This document shows positions 43,544-51,122 of a stretch of 64,000 nucleotides of DNA, in pieces. This DNA comes from Carboxylicivirga linearis (GTDB lineage Bacteria > Bacteroidota > Bacteroidia > Bacteroidales > Marinilabiliaceae). How positions within the stretch are numbered: position 1 is the first letter of the stretch; each line of letters opens with the position of its first letter. A program made the translations under genes and the position numbers. The notes beneath the pieces were generated by a model. It made no database searches. It saw nothing but the letters and a program-made list of their open reading frames with translations, and was not told the origin of the DNA. The stretch lies in the NCBI RefSeq assembly GCF_018271995.1, contig NZ_JAGUCO010000003.1, positions 310,001 to 374,000 on the forward strand, given 5' to 3'.

Positions 43544-43641
43544 AGTTACCTGTATTTAAGAAAGTGCAATATAATATAAGATCATTGACTTATCATTTCT
43601 TTAGCTAATTCTATATAAAAAGCTAATTGATGCAAGAATGT

Positions 43642-45171
43642 TTAATCTGAGTTTAAATGTTTTAATGAATAAATGTCACTTCTTCTGTCTTTTAGGTTTT
43701 TAACGCTACCAAATTGGTTTAATTCGCGCAACATACCTATATCAACATCAGCAATCAATATCATTTCGGTATTTGGTGTAGCTTCAGCCTTAATACCATT
43801 GGTAGGAAAGGCAAAATCACAAGGTGTAAAGACCATTGACTGTGCATACTGTATATCCATATTGTGTACCTTAGGCAGGTTGCCAACACTGCCGGCTATC
43901 GCTACATAACATTCGTTTTCAATAGCACGGGCCTGAGCGCAATGTCTTACTCGGGAATATCCATTTTGAGTGTCAGTAAGGAAGGGAACAAAAAGAATAT
44001 CCATACCTTCATCGGCCAGGAGTCGCCCTAATTCAGGAAACTCAACATCGTAGCAAATTAAAATACCAATATTACCACAGTCGGTTTCAAAAGTCTTTAA
44101 TTGTTGGCCTCCTTGCAGACCCCATACTTTAGCCTCATCAGGTGTTACATGTATTTTTTCAAAGCGCTCAATTCCACCATCTCTTTTACAAAGGTAGCCA
44201 ACGTTGTATAGTTCATTATCAACTAATTCAGGCATGCTTCCCGTAATAATATTAATGTTATAGGTTATGGCCAGTTGCGAGAATCGTTGAACCACCAAAT
44301 CAGTGTATTCCGCCAGTCGTCGAATAGCTTCCGGCTCCGATAAATGGTTGTATTCCGACATCAATGGAGCATTAAAGAATTCGGGAAATAGAGCAAAGTC
44401 GGAGCGATAGCCGGATACCGCATCAACAAAGTACTCTACTTGTTGCATTACTTCGTCCAAATCTTTGTATAAGCGCATTTGCCATTGAATCAAACCCAGT
44501 CGAACAATTGTTTTGGTAGTGGTAGCACTCTCTGTTGGTTGCTCGTGGTAGATATTATTCCATTCTAATAATACAGCGAATTCATTTGATTCTTTGTCGC
44601 CTTCCAGATATCCTTTCAGTATTTTTTTGGGATGAAAATCGTTTGACATTTGAAAGTCAAGTACCGGATCGTGTATTTCTTTTTTGCGAACTTTTTCAAT
44701 GTATTCTTTGGGAGTCATCTCCTCAGAATATTTATGAAAATTTGGAATGCGCCCTCCAAAAACAATACTTTTCAGGTTAAGCTTTTCGCATAATTCTTTT
44801 CGGTAATCATACAACCTTCTTCCCAGTCGCAAACCACGAAATTTAGGTCTGATAAACACATCTATGCCATATAAAACATCTCCTTTATTGGTATGTGTAC
44901 TAAAGGTATAGTTGCCGGTTATATCTCTATAGGTATGCTTGGCATCGTATTTTTTATAATCAACAATGATGGAGAGGGCACAGCCAGCCAATTCATTATC
45001 AATTTTTATGGCTACTTGTCCTTCCGGAAATTTTTGAAGTAAAGCTTTAATATGGTTTTCTTTCCAATAGGCATTTTGCATATTGGAATAAGCTTCAATC
45101 ATCGCATTCTTAATCTCTTCGTAATCTTCTATCTTCAGGTATACTAATTCAATGTTATCTATATTGTCCAT
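43642..45171 (-). CDS. GNAT acetyltransferase / carbon-nitrogen hydrolase fusion
   Basis: The 509-residue cytoplasmic protein joins an N-terminal GNAT domain (about 8-200, with VLYGIDVFIRPKFRGLRLGR as the acetyl-CoA loop) to a C-terminal nitrilase domain (about 222-500). The nitrilase triad is Glu264 (ALFPEFFNAP), Lys339 (FEKIHVTPDE) and Cys373 (ILICYDVEFPELG). This bifunctional architecture is known from many bacteria (YhcX-like) but its substrates are not established. A two-step acylation and deamidation of one metabolite is an inference. It lies 16 bp downstream of the MscS gene. Confidence 0.93.
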   Translation of the reverse strand: MDNIDNIELVYLKIEDYEEIKNAMIEAYSNMQNAYWKENHIKALLQKFPEGQVAIKIDNELAGCALSIIVDYKKYDAKHTYRDITGNYTFSTHTNKGDVLYGIDVFIRPKFRGLRLGRRLYDYRKELCEKLNLKSIVFGGRIPNFHKYSEEMTPKEYIEKVRKKEIHDPVLDFQMSNDFHPKKILKGYLEGDKESNEFAVLLEWNNIYHEQPTESATTTKTIVRLGLIQWQMRLYKDLDEVMQQVEYFVDAVSGYRSDFALFPEFFNAPLMSEYNHLSEPEAIRRLAEYTDLVVQRFSQLAITYNINIITGSMPELVDNELYNVGYLCKRDGGIERFEKIHVTPDEAKVWGLQGGQQLKTFETDCGNIGILICYDVEFPELGRLLADEGMDILFVPFLTDTQNGYSRVRHCAQARAIENECYVAIAGSVGNLPKVHNMDIQYAQSMVFTPCDFAFPTNGIKAEATPNTEMILIADVDIGMLRELNQFGSVKNLKDRRSDIYSLKHLNSD

Positions 45172-45187
45172 AGACGGTTATTTGAGT

Positions 45188-47092
45188 TTATTTTTTCTGA
45201 TCTTTCTTTTCAATGTTTACAACAAAGCCTTCGGGTTGATAGTTTTCCGATCTATATTCCGGTGGGATAGTAGTGGTGTTTCCATCGCGCGCTGCTCGGT
45301 AGTGAGGCGATAATATTTCAATACCTTTTTCATTACAAACATCCTGTATGTTTTGGTGAAGGTTGGAATAAATCAAGGCTTGTTTACTGGCCTCATTGGT
45401 ATAGGCATTTATTTGGTAACTTACATAAAAGTCATCGAGTGCAGTTTGCAGAACATATGGCTTAGGTTCTTTTAAGATCATATCAGTTCGCAAAGCTGCT
45501 TCAATTAAGGCTTCATGCATATTTCTCCAGGGAATATCATATCCAATTGTAACTGTTGAATTAACAATTAATCCGCTCTTTGCAGCTATACTGGTATAGT
45601 TAGTTGTATTGCCGGTTAATACTGATGAATTAGGAATGGTGATAATCTCGTTTTTGATGGTTTTTATGCGAGTAACCAACAATGACTTTTCAACCACATC
45701 GCCAGAAACATCAGCAATTTTTATTCGATCACCAATTTTAAACGGACGCATGTAGGTAATCACCAAACCAGCTATCATATTAGAGATGGCCGATGATGAT
45801 CCGAGTGAGAATAATATTCCGATAAAAACAGAAACCCCTTTAAATATATCGGACTTGGAGTTGGGTAAAAGTGGAAAAATCAAGACAAACATAAATGCAT
45901 AAAGCAAAAATTTAACAATGCTATATGTTGGCATAGCCCAATCGGCATGGAATCCTGATATTTTGAGTTTTTCTGATTCTATTTCATGAAAAATGTATCG
46001 CACAAATTTGATTACATACCGCATGACCAGATAAATAACTAAAATACTGAACAGATCAGGCAGGTAATTCCATACTGCTATGATTACTCCTTTAAATGGC
46101 GACCATATTAATTGAAACAGAGCATCGGCCCAATGGCGTGAAAAAGGAAATATGCTGAAAATTATGGGCAGCGTAATATATAATAACAACACATAAGTGA
46201 ACCATCGGAGTAATTTAATAAACACTTCAATGGTTTTTATTTCTTGTTCTACGGTTAGAAAAATGTAATCCTTGTACGAAAGATTCTTCAACCAATTATC
46301 TTTTTTCAGCATTATCAGGTTCATCAGCTTGGCATATCCTTTTCCTATAAGCCATATAATAAATCCGGTAATTAAAATAACCATTAGAACCAGTCCAACC
46401 CGAACTAACAGTTTTGAAATCTTATTTTCGTTTTTAGCATTGATGAGTGAAGTTTGTATCGAACTTTTTATCTGATTGGATAGTGTTCGAATGTCAAGAC
46501 CATACCACATGGCATCCATCTCAGAAATGCTCATTAATATGGTTTTTCCGTATATAACATCGAATGAATTTTCGGAATCCTTAACTAAGATAGAATCGGG
46601 ATTTAAAAAATCATTATCGTATAATTGCTCAATTTTCCTGTTGATATTAGAAGCTCTTTCTTGTGCTGTTAAAGGGCCGAATTTTGAATAAATGATAATA
46701 ATGGTGTCATTTAAAATGCCTAAAACAGGAAAGCCTTCTGCCTTTTTTCGAAGCGAATTAATATGAGCCAATTTTTTCTGAAGCCTCTGATCTTCCTCTT
46801 GTTTAATGGTTCGTAATTGATTTAAAAGGGTTTCCTTCTCAATGTTATCAGTGGTTTTTAATTGTTTAATCTGATTTTCTAGCTCCAGTTTTTTTAATGA
46901 ATCGCTTTGTCGCTGATTTTCCACCTCTTTTAAACGTTCACTAATGTTGAGTAATACATTTAAGTTTATAGTGTCGCTCGAAACCTGAAGGCTGTCTGAG
47001 GTTTGTATAGTGCTGTCTGGCTGGCCGTATAATAATTGACCTGTTATTGACAGAAGTAAAATAAAGGTAAAAACTCTGCTCATATTTACCAT
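45188..47092 (-). CDS. MscS-family mechanosensitive ion channel with N-terminal coiled coil
   Basis: The 634-residue protein has a signal peptide (VFTFILLLSITGQLLYG) and a periplasmic coiled coil (about 45-115). A linker carries KFGPLTAQERASNINRKIEQ. At least five membrane helices lie between about 228 and 450. The pore-lining helix and beta domain include GSSSAISNMIAGLVITYMRP, FKIGDRIKIADVSGDVVEKS and TIPNSSVLTGNTTNYTS. The C-terminal alpha/beta domain (about 530-615) closes the vestibule. This enlarged form releases solutes on osmotic downshock. Two in-frame ATGs (47092, 47083) are both possible starts. Confidence 0.92.
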   Translation of the reverse strand: MVNMSRVFTFILLLSITGQLLYGQPDSTIQTSDSLQVSSDTINLNVLLNISERLKEVENQRQSDSLKKLELENQIKQLKTTDNIEKETLLNQLRTIKQEEDQRLQKKLAHINSLRKKAEGFPVLGILNDTIIIIYSKFGPLTAQERASNINRKIEQLYDNDFLNPDSILVKDSENSFDVIYGKTILMSISEMDAMWYGLDIRTLSNQIKSSIQTSLINAKNENKISKLLVRVGLVLMVILITGFIIWLIGKGYAKLMNLIMLKKDNWLKNLSYKDYIFLTVEQEIKTIEVFIKLLRWFTYVLLLYITLPIIFSIFPFSRHWADALFQLIWSPFKGVIIAVWNYLPDLFSILVIYLVMRYVIKFVRYIFHEIESEKLKISGFHADWAMPTYSIVKFLLYAFMFVLIFPLLPNSKSDIFKGVSVFIGILFSLGSSSAISNMIAGLVITYMRPFKIGDRIKIADVSGDVVEKSLLVTRIKTIKNEIITIPNSSVLTGNTTNYTSIAAKSGLIVNSTVTIGYDIPWRNMHEALIEAALRTDMILKEPKPYVLQTALDDFYVSYQINAYTNEASKQALIYSNLHQNIQDVCNEKGIEILSPHYRAARDGNTTTIPPEYRSENYQPEGFVVNIEKKDQKK

Positions 47093-47444
47093 TAATTAAT
47101 TGTGATAAATGGTCGTTTCTTCATACTAGGAACTAATTCAAGTTGAATAAGTTTAATGTATAATAAAATTTGCTCAATAAGTCTACATCTCAAAACACAG
47201 GTGCTTTTGGGGATGAAATATATGCAAACCTTTTTAAGTCTTCCATTCAAAGGGTAAAATTATTTTGATGACATAGAAAAGTGGCATGAAATGATGGCGG
47301 CTACCGTTCACGAATGAACATCAAATGTTCGTTCATGGACAGCAATTATTAATGTGTAATACTCATAAGTAGCAGTTTGATAGGAGATTATAAAAAAGGG
47401 TCTAAAGCTTGTTTTCTTTTGGTTGAAACTAAAAATTTTGAGTT
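47093..47444. other. 352-bp divergent intergenic region
   Basis: This stretch separates the minus-strand MscS gene from the plus-strand TonB_C gene. I see no ORF of substance. The only clear structure is the imperfect inverted repeat at 47306-47340, listed separately. Confidence 0.5.
47306..47340. promoter_or_regulatory. 15-bp-arm imperfect inverted repeat
   Basis: The arms GTTCACGAATGAACA and TGTTCGTTCATGGAC match at 12 of 15 positions around a TCAAA loop; two of the three mismatches are G-T pairs when read as RNA. It lies about 105 bp before the TonB_C gene and 214 bp before the MscS gene, so an operator is possible. Confidence 0.4.
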
Positions 47445-48197
47445 ATGAGAAGAGTTATTTTATTTGTAGGATTTGTTTTGCTTTCCGTTTGTGTGATGGC
47501 GCAGGAAGAAATGAAGCAAAAGTTTATCAAGGAAACAAAGGTGATGGCGCCTGTTTTTATTGGTGATGAGAATGTGAATGATACCAAGGCCACGTTTAAT
47601 CAATACTTGGTTAAGGAATTGGATTATCTGAAAGATGACGCATATGTTTTAGATGAGGGAATTGTTTCGGTAAACTTTAAAATTCAAGCCGATGGTTCAT
47701 TAACTGACGCAATGGTGGTGAACTCTGTTTCGCGAGCATTGGATAGAATTGTATTGAAAGTAGTTGAAAAAAGTAATCAATTGTGGCTGCCAGGTGAGAT
47801 TAATGGAAACCCAACGGAAATGGATCAAACTGTTTATGTGAAGTTTGATTTGGAAGGTAATCCATCTCATCGAATAATGGCACAAAACAATCTGTTAATG
47901 GCGGTAAAAGATATTAGATCAATAGCTAATATTAATGAAAATGTTTTTTTGAATGCCAATAGGAAGGAAAACAAAATACAACGAAAACTTAATTCAGCAG
48001 AGCGGTTTTTGTGTACGGCAGAAAAATATAGACCTGATGAAACATCAATCGTATTTTGGCAAGCCAGATTGTATGAATTGCAAGGAGAAGAAGAATTAAA
48101 GAATGAACGTTTACAGAAGTTTAATGAGTTGGCTGAGCAGAAAATGTATGAGGAAGAGTTATTAAATTCGAATCAATTAGCTGTAGTAAAATTTTAA
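47445..48197 (+). CDS. Secreted protein with TonB C-terminal-like domain
   Basis: The 250-residue product has a signal peptide (RRVILFVGFVLLSVCVMAQ). Residues about 60-138 form a TonB_C-like domain: GIVSVNFKIQADGSLTDAMV, then IVLKVVEKSNQLWLPGEING and VYVKFDLEGNP. The rest (140-250) is helical, possibly TPR-like, with RFLCTAEKYRPDETSIVFWQ. A true TonB has an uncleaved membrane anchor and a proline-rich spanner; neither is present. This protein is therefore probably a soluble periplasmic or surface protein rather than an energy transducer. Confidence 0.8.
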   Translation: MRRVILFVGFVLLSVCVMAQEEMKQKFIKETKVMAPVFIGDENVNDTKATFNQYLVKELDYLKDDAYVLDEGIVSVNFKIQADGSLTDAMVVNSVSRALDRIVLKVVEKSNQLWLPGEINGNPTEMDQTVYVKFDLEGNPSHRIMAQNNLLMAVKDIRSIANINENVFLNANRKENKIQRKLNSAERFLCTAEKYRPDETSIVFWQARLYELQGEEELKNERLQKFNELAEQKMYEEELLNSNQLAVVKF

Positions 48198-48224
48198 GGG
48201 TAGGTTTATTTATATTGATTATGC

Positions 48225-48253
48225 AAGCAGGAGTTGAAGCTTCTGCTTTTTTT
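48225..48253 (+). terminator. Terminator after the TonB_C gene
   Basis: AAGCAGGAG and CTTCTGCTT pair over 9 bp (one G-T) around a 6-nt loop, followed by a T-run. It lies 28 bp after the stop at 48197. Confidence 0.8.
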
Positions 48254-48317
48254 ATTGTTATAAAAATTATTTTCTAACTATTTTAGCCATTGATACAAAT
48301 TACAATCTCAATCTTTT

Positions 48318-49307
48318 ATGAAAAAATTGTTTGTTTTAAGTCTACTGCTTATCTCCGTTTTCAACCTTTCTGCGCAACGAAATAAAATAAGACAAAATGT
48401 GCCTCTGGATTCCATTGTGCTAAGTGATCCGTTTATATTGGCCGATGAAGCCAGCCAAATGTATTACATGACTGGAACTGGTGGCCGAATGTGGAAAAGT
48501 CCGGATTTAAAATTGTGGGAAGGACCATATAAGGTAGCTCAAACCGATCCTGCATCATGGATGGGGCCACGACCAATGATATGGGCAGCTGAGTTATTTC
48601 ACTACCAAAACAAGTATTACTATTTTGCCACATTTACCAATAGAGAGGTTAAAATTGACACGGTTAGAGGTAATGTTATTGAACGCAGAGCTTCGCATAT
48701 ATTAGCAAGTGATAAGCCTGACGGACCTTATGTGCCTATGCAGGACTCTATTTATCTTCCTGAAGATTTACCTACTTTAGATGGTACTTTTTGGGTTGAT
48801 ACTGACGGTAAACCATACATGATTTACTGTGGAGAATGGCTTGCGAATTGGAATGGTACCATGGAGAAAATTGAATTGAAATCTGATTTGAGTGGTTCCA
48901 TTGGAGAAGGTAAAATTCTCTTCAGAGCCAGTGATTCACCTTGGAGCAAAGAAAAGGATGAAGATGGGAATGATATTTTTAACAAAGTAACAGACGGACC
49001 TTTTCTTTTTAAAACCGAAACCGGTCGTTTGGGAATGATCTGGACCAGCTGGGTATATAATGTTTACACACAAGGTGTGGCTTACTCGCAAAGTGGAACA
49101 CTTGATGGCCCCTGGATACATGAGGAAGAACCTATTACGCCACCTAATTTTGGTCATGGTATGTTATTTCAAACCTTAGAAGGGCAGTGGTTAATGTCAG
49201 TTCATAGTCATAAGGTTGTTGATGGTCGATATATTCGGGTTCCTCATTTGTTTAAAGTTGATCTATCGGGTGATAAATTGGTTGTTGGTGAAATTTATAA
49301 TCCTTAA
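48318..49307 (+). CDS. Glycoside hydrolase family 43-like protein
   Basis: The 329-residue protein has a signal peptide (KKLFVLSLLLISVFNLSAQ) and a five-bladed propeller. The catalytic-base aspartate is in VLSDPFILADEASQMYYMTG (Asp37) and a second aspartate is in LPTLDGTFWVDTDGKPYMIY (Asp155). WAAELFHYQNKYYYFATFTN matches the WAPE region. The position of the general acid reads VTDGPFLFKT (Asp226) rather than the textbook E-G-P; the same change exists in some Bacteroidota GH43-like lineages, so it may be normal for the subgroup. Predicted targets are arabinan or xylan side chains or related glycans. It starts a two-gene unit with the SGNH esterase 10 bp downstream. Confidence 0.85.
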   Translation: MKKLFVLSLLLISVFNLSAQRNKIRQNVPLDSIVLSDPFILADEASQMYYMTGTGGRMWKSPDLKLWEGPYKVAQTDPASWMGPRPMIWAAELFHYQNKYYYFATFTNREVKIDTVRGNVIERRASHILASDKPDGPYVPMQDSIYLPEDLPTLDGTFWVDTDGKPYMIYCGEWLANWNGTMEKIELKSDLSGSIGEGKILFRASDSPWSKEKDEDGNDIFNKVTDGPFLFKTETGRLGMIWTSWVYNVYTQGVAYSQSGTLDGPWIHEEEPITPPNFGHGMLFQTLEGQWLMSVHSHKVVDGRYIRVPHLFKVDLSGDKLVVGEIYNP

Positions 49308-49317
49308 AACTATTTAA

Positions 49318-49998
49318 ATGAAGCAGCTATCATTAATCTTTACCCTACTTGTAATGATGTTTTTTAATCAGAATACCGAAGCACAGGACTGGCCCAATTT
49401 GGGACGGTTCAAAGCTGAAAATGAGAAATTGGGTGAGCCTGCCAAAAAGGAAAAGAGAGTTGTGTTTATGGGCAATTCCATTACCGAAGGATGGAGTCAG
49501 CATTATCCCGAATTTTTTAAAGATAAGCCATATATCAACCGGGGCATAAGTGGTCAAACAACTCCACAGATGCTCATTCGTTTTCGCCCTGATGTTGTTG
49601 ATTTGCAACCCAAGGTTGTTGTAATATTAGCAGGTATAAATGATATAGCAGGTAATACGGGTCCTTCTTCATTGAAAATGATAATGGATAACATTAAATC
49701 AATGGCTGAATTGGCTAAGGTCAATAAAATAAAAGTGGTTTTGTGTTCTGTTTTACCGGCCAATGATTTTCCCTGGAATCCTGGAACAGAACCAGCTAAT
49801 AAGGTTATTGAACTAAACCGGATGATAGAAAACTATGCCGAAGAAAATAAAATGATCTATGTCGATTATTTTTCAGCGATGGTGGATGATCAGAAAGGAT
49901 TGAGAAATGAATTGACTTATGATGGTGTTCATCCTAATAAAGAAGGGTATCAAATAATGGAACCATTGGTTGAGGCAGCCATTAAAAAAGCATTGTAA
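49318..49998 (+). CDS. SGNH/GDSL-type hydrolase (acyl-esterase)
   Basis: The 226-residue secreted protein (signal peptide to about NQNTEAQ) has the SGNH blocks. Block I is VVFMGNSITEGWSQHYPEFF, with the catalytic Ser in GNS. Block II Gly is in INRGISGQTTPQMLIRFRPD, block III Asn in VILAGINDIAGN, and block V Asp/His in YDGVHPNKEGYQIM. These enzymes remove acetyl or other acyl groups from sugars. Pairing with a GH43 gene supports joint action on a decorated plant or algal polysaccharide, but no SusC/SusD pair is present. Confidence 0.9.
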   Translation: MKQLSLIFTLLVMMFFNQNTEAQDWPNLGRFKAENEKLGEPAKKEKRVVFMGNSITEGWSQHYPEFFKDKPYINRGISGQTTPQMLIRFRPDVVDLQPKVVVILAGINDIAGNTGPSSLKMIMDNIKSMAELAKVNKIKVVLCSVLPANDFPWNPGTEPANKVIELNRMIENYAEENKMIYVDYFSAMVDDQKGLRNELTYDGVHPNKEGYQIMEPLVEAAIKKAL

Positions 49999-50020
49999 TT
50001 CTGATAAAATAAAATATTGA

Positions 50021-50059
50021 GGACGTCTCTGGTCATTGTTAACCGAGACGTCTTTTTTT
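50021..50059 (+). terminator. Terminator after the GH43-SGNH unit
   Basis: GACGTCTC (50022-50029) and GAGACGTC (50045-50052), extended by GGT/ACC, form a strong stem followed by TTTTTTT. Confidence 0.9.
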
Positions 50060-50156
50060 ATGATGCGCAGGAAAAGATAAAAAATGGAGTCAAATAAAAT
50101 GAATCTCCTTATTAGCAACTTTCCATAAATACAATTTAAAAAGTAGAAGGTAAAAA

Positions 50157-50681
50157 ATGGATAAACAAAGAAAGTTTTCGATTAACAAATTAATGCGCTC
50201 ACTGCATCGCGATATTGGATTTTTGGTGATTGGCATGACACTTATTTATGCTATAAGTGGTATTGTATTATTATATCGCGATACTAATTTCTTAAAATCA
50301 GAGAAAGTAATAGAAAGAACTATTGATGCGGGTATCTCAGAAAATGATTTGGGAGGTGCTTTGAGAATGCGTCACTTCAGAGTTGAAAAATCAGAGGGTG
50401 ATTTAATTTATTTTAATGGAAATGGCACATACAATCAATCAACAGGGCTTGTGAAATATTCTGTAAACTCTTTGCCCGAGTGGATAAATAAGATGAATAG
50501 CTTTCATAAAACAATGAGTAGAAATGTTATGCATTGGTTTGGATTGGTTTATGGAATTGCACTTACCTTTTTGGCTGTTTCTTCATTTTGGATGTTTAAA
50601 GTCAAGACCCGTTTATTTAAAAGAGGGATGATTTTTACGGCTGTTGGATTGATTTTAGCAATTGTATTATTGTTTGTGTAA
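50157..50681 (+). CDS. PepSY-associated transmembrane protein
   Basis: The 174-residue protein has three membrane helices (about 19-38, 121-143, 150-173). The first block LMRSLHRDIGFLVIGMTLIY followed by AISGIVLLYRD, and NSFHKTMSRNVMHWFGLVYG, match the PepSY_TM helix pattern with histidines that in relatives bind heme or handle iron-siderophore reduction. The small extracytoplasmic part (about 45-115) includes EKSEGDLIYFNGNGTYNQST. It is shorter than the usual multi-domain PepSY reductases. It is monocistronic, bounded by terminators. Confidence 0.85.
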   Translation: MDKQRKFSINKLMRSLHRDIGFLVIGMTLIYAISGIVLLYRDTNFLKSEKVIERTIDAGISENDLGGALRMRHFRVEKSEGDLIYFNGNGTYNQSTGLVKYSVNSLPEWINKMNSFHKTMSRNVMHWFGLVYGIALTFLAVSSFWMFKVKTRLFKRGMIFTAVGLILAIVLLFV

Positions 50682-50687
50682 AACTAA

Positions 50688-50722
50688 ATAAGTGACATGT
50701 TCTGAGTGGTCATGTCACTTAT
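50688..50722. terminator. Bidirectional terminator between PepSY and DUF4884 genes
   Basis: ATAAGTGACATG (50688-50699) and CATGTCACTTAT (50711-50722) pair perfectly over 12 bp around an 11-nt loop, with a T-rich run after it. It sits between two convergent genes. Confidence 0.82.
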
Positions 50723-50726
50723 ATTT

Positions 50727-50993
50727 TTATTCGGACTTAATGTGATTACTTATTTGTGTTTTGGTCGTATCATTTTTACTGCTGGTAACATCTCCGTTAC
50801 AGTTGGTGAAATACACATAATTTCCATCGTCTCTAAAACGATACACTTTACATCCATCATGTTCAAAAAGATATTCTACTGTATAGGTTTCGTTGTTTTT
50901 AGGCGGCTCACTTGTTAAAGGTTGCTCAATAGAGCACGAGTGAAACATAAAAGCTGTGCAAATAATCAAGCCTGATTTTAAAAGAGTCTTCAT
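50727..50993 (-). CDS. Small DUF4884 lipoprotein
   Basis: The 88-residue product has a lipobox (GLIICTAFMFHSCSIEQ, Cys20). The mature part carries YTVEYLFEHDGCKVYRFRDD and YVYFTNCNGDV, the DUF4884 signature with two conserved cysteines that probably form a disulfide. Function is unknown; the family is found in Bacteroidota. The gene is alone, convergent with the PepSY gene. Confidence 0.85.
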   Translation of the reverse strand: MKTLLKSGLIICTAFMFHSCSIEQPLTSEPPKNNETYTVEYLFEHDGCKVYRFRDDGNYVYFTNCNGDVTSSKNDTTKTQISNHIKSE

Positions 50994-51122
50994 TACGATC
51001 TGGTTTTAGTTATATGTAAAATTACTATACTAATTTATTCATCACAAAAAGCGAGTCTGTTTTATGGTGTTGAAAAATATTTTGAAATAAATGAATAGTT
51101 CAGAGTAACTTTATACTCGCAT

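Noticed and set aside
48318-49307. Inactive GH43 because Glu is replaced by Asp at the general-acid site
   Set aside because: The VTDGPF form also occurs in some Bacteroidota GH43-like proteins as far as I recall, so loss of activity cannot be concluded from sequence alone.
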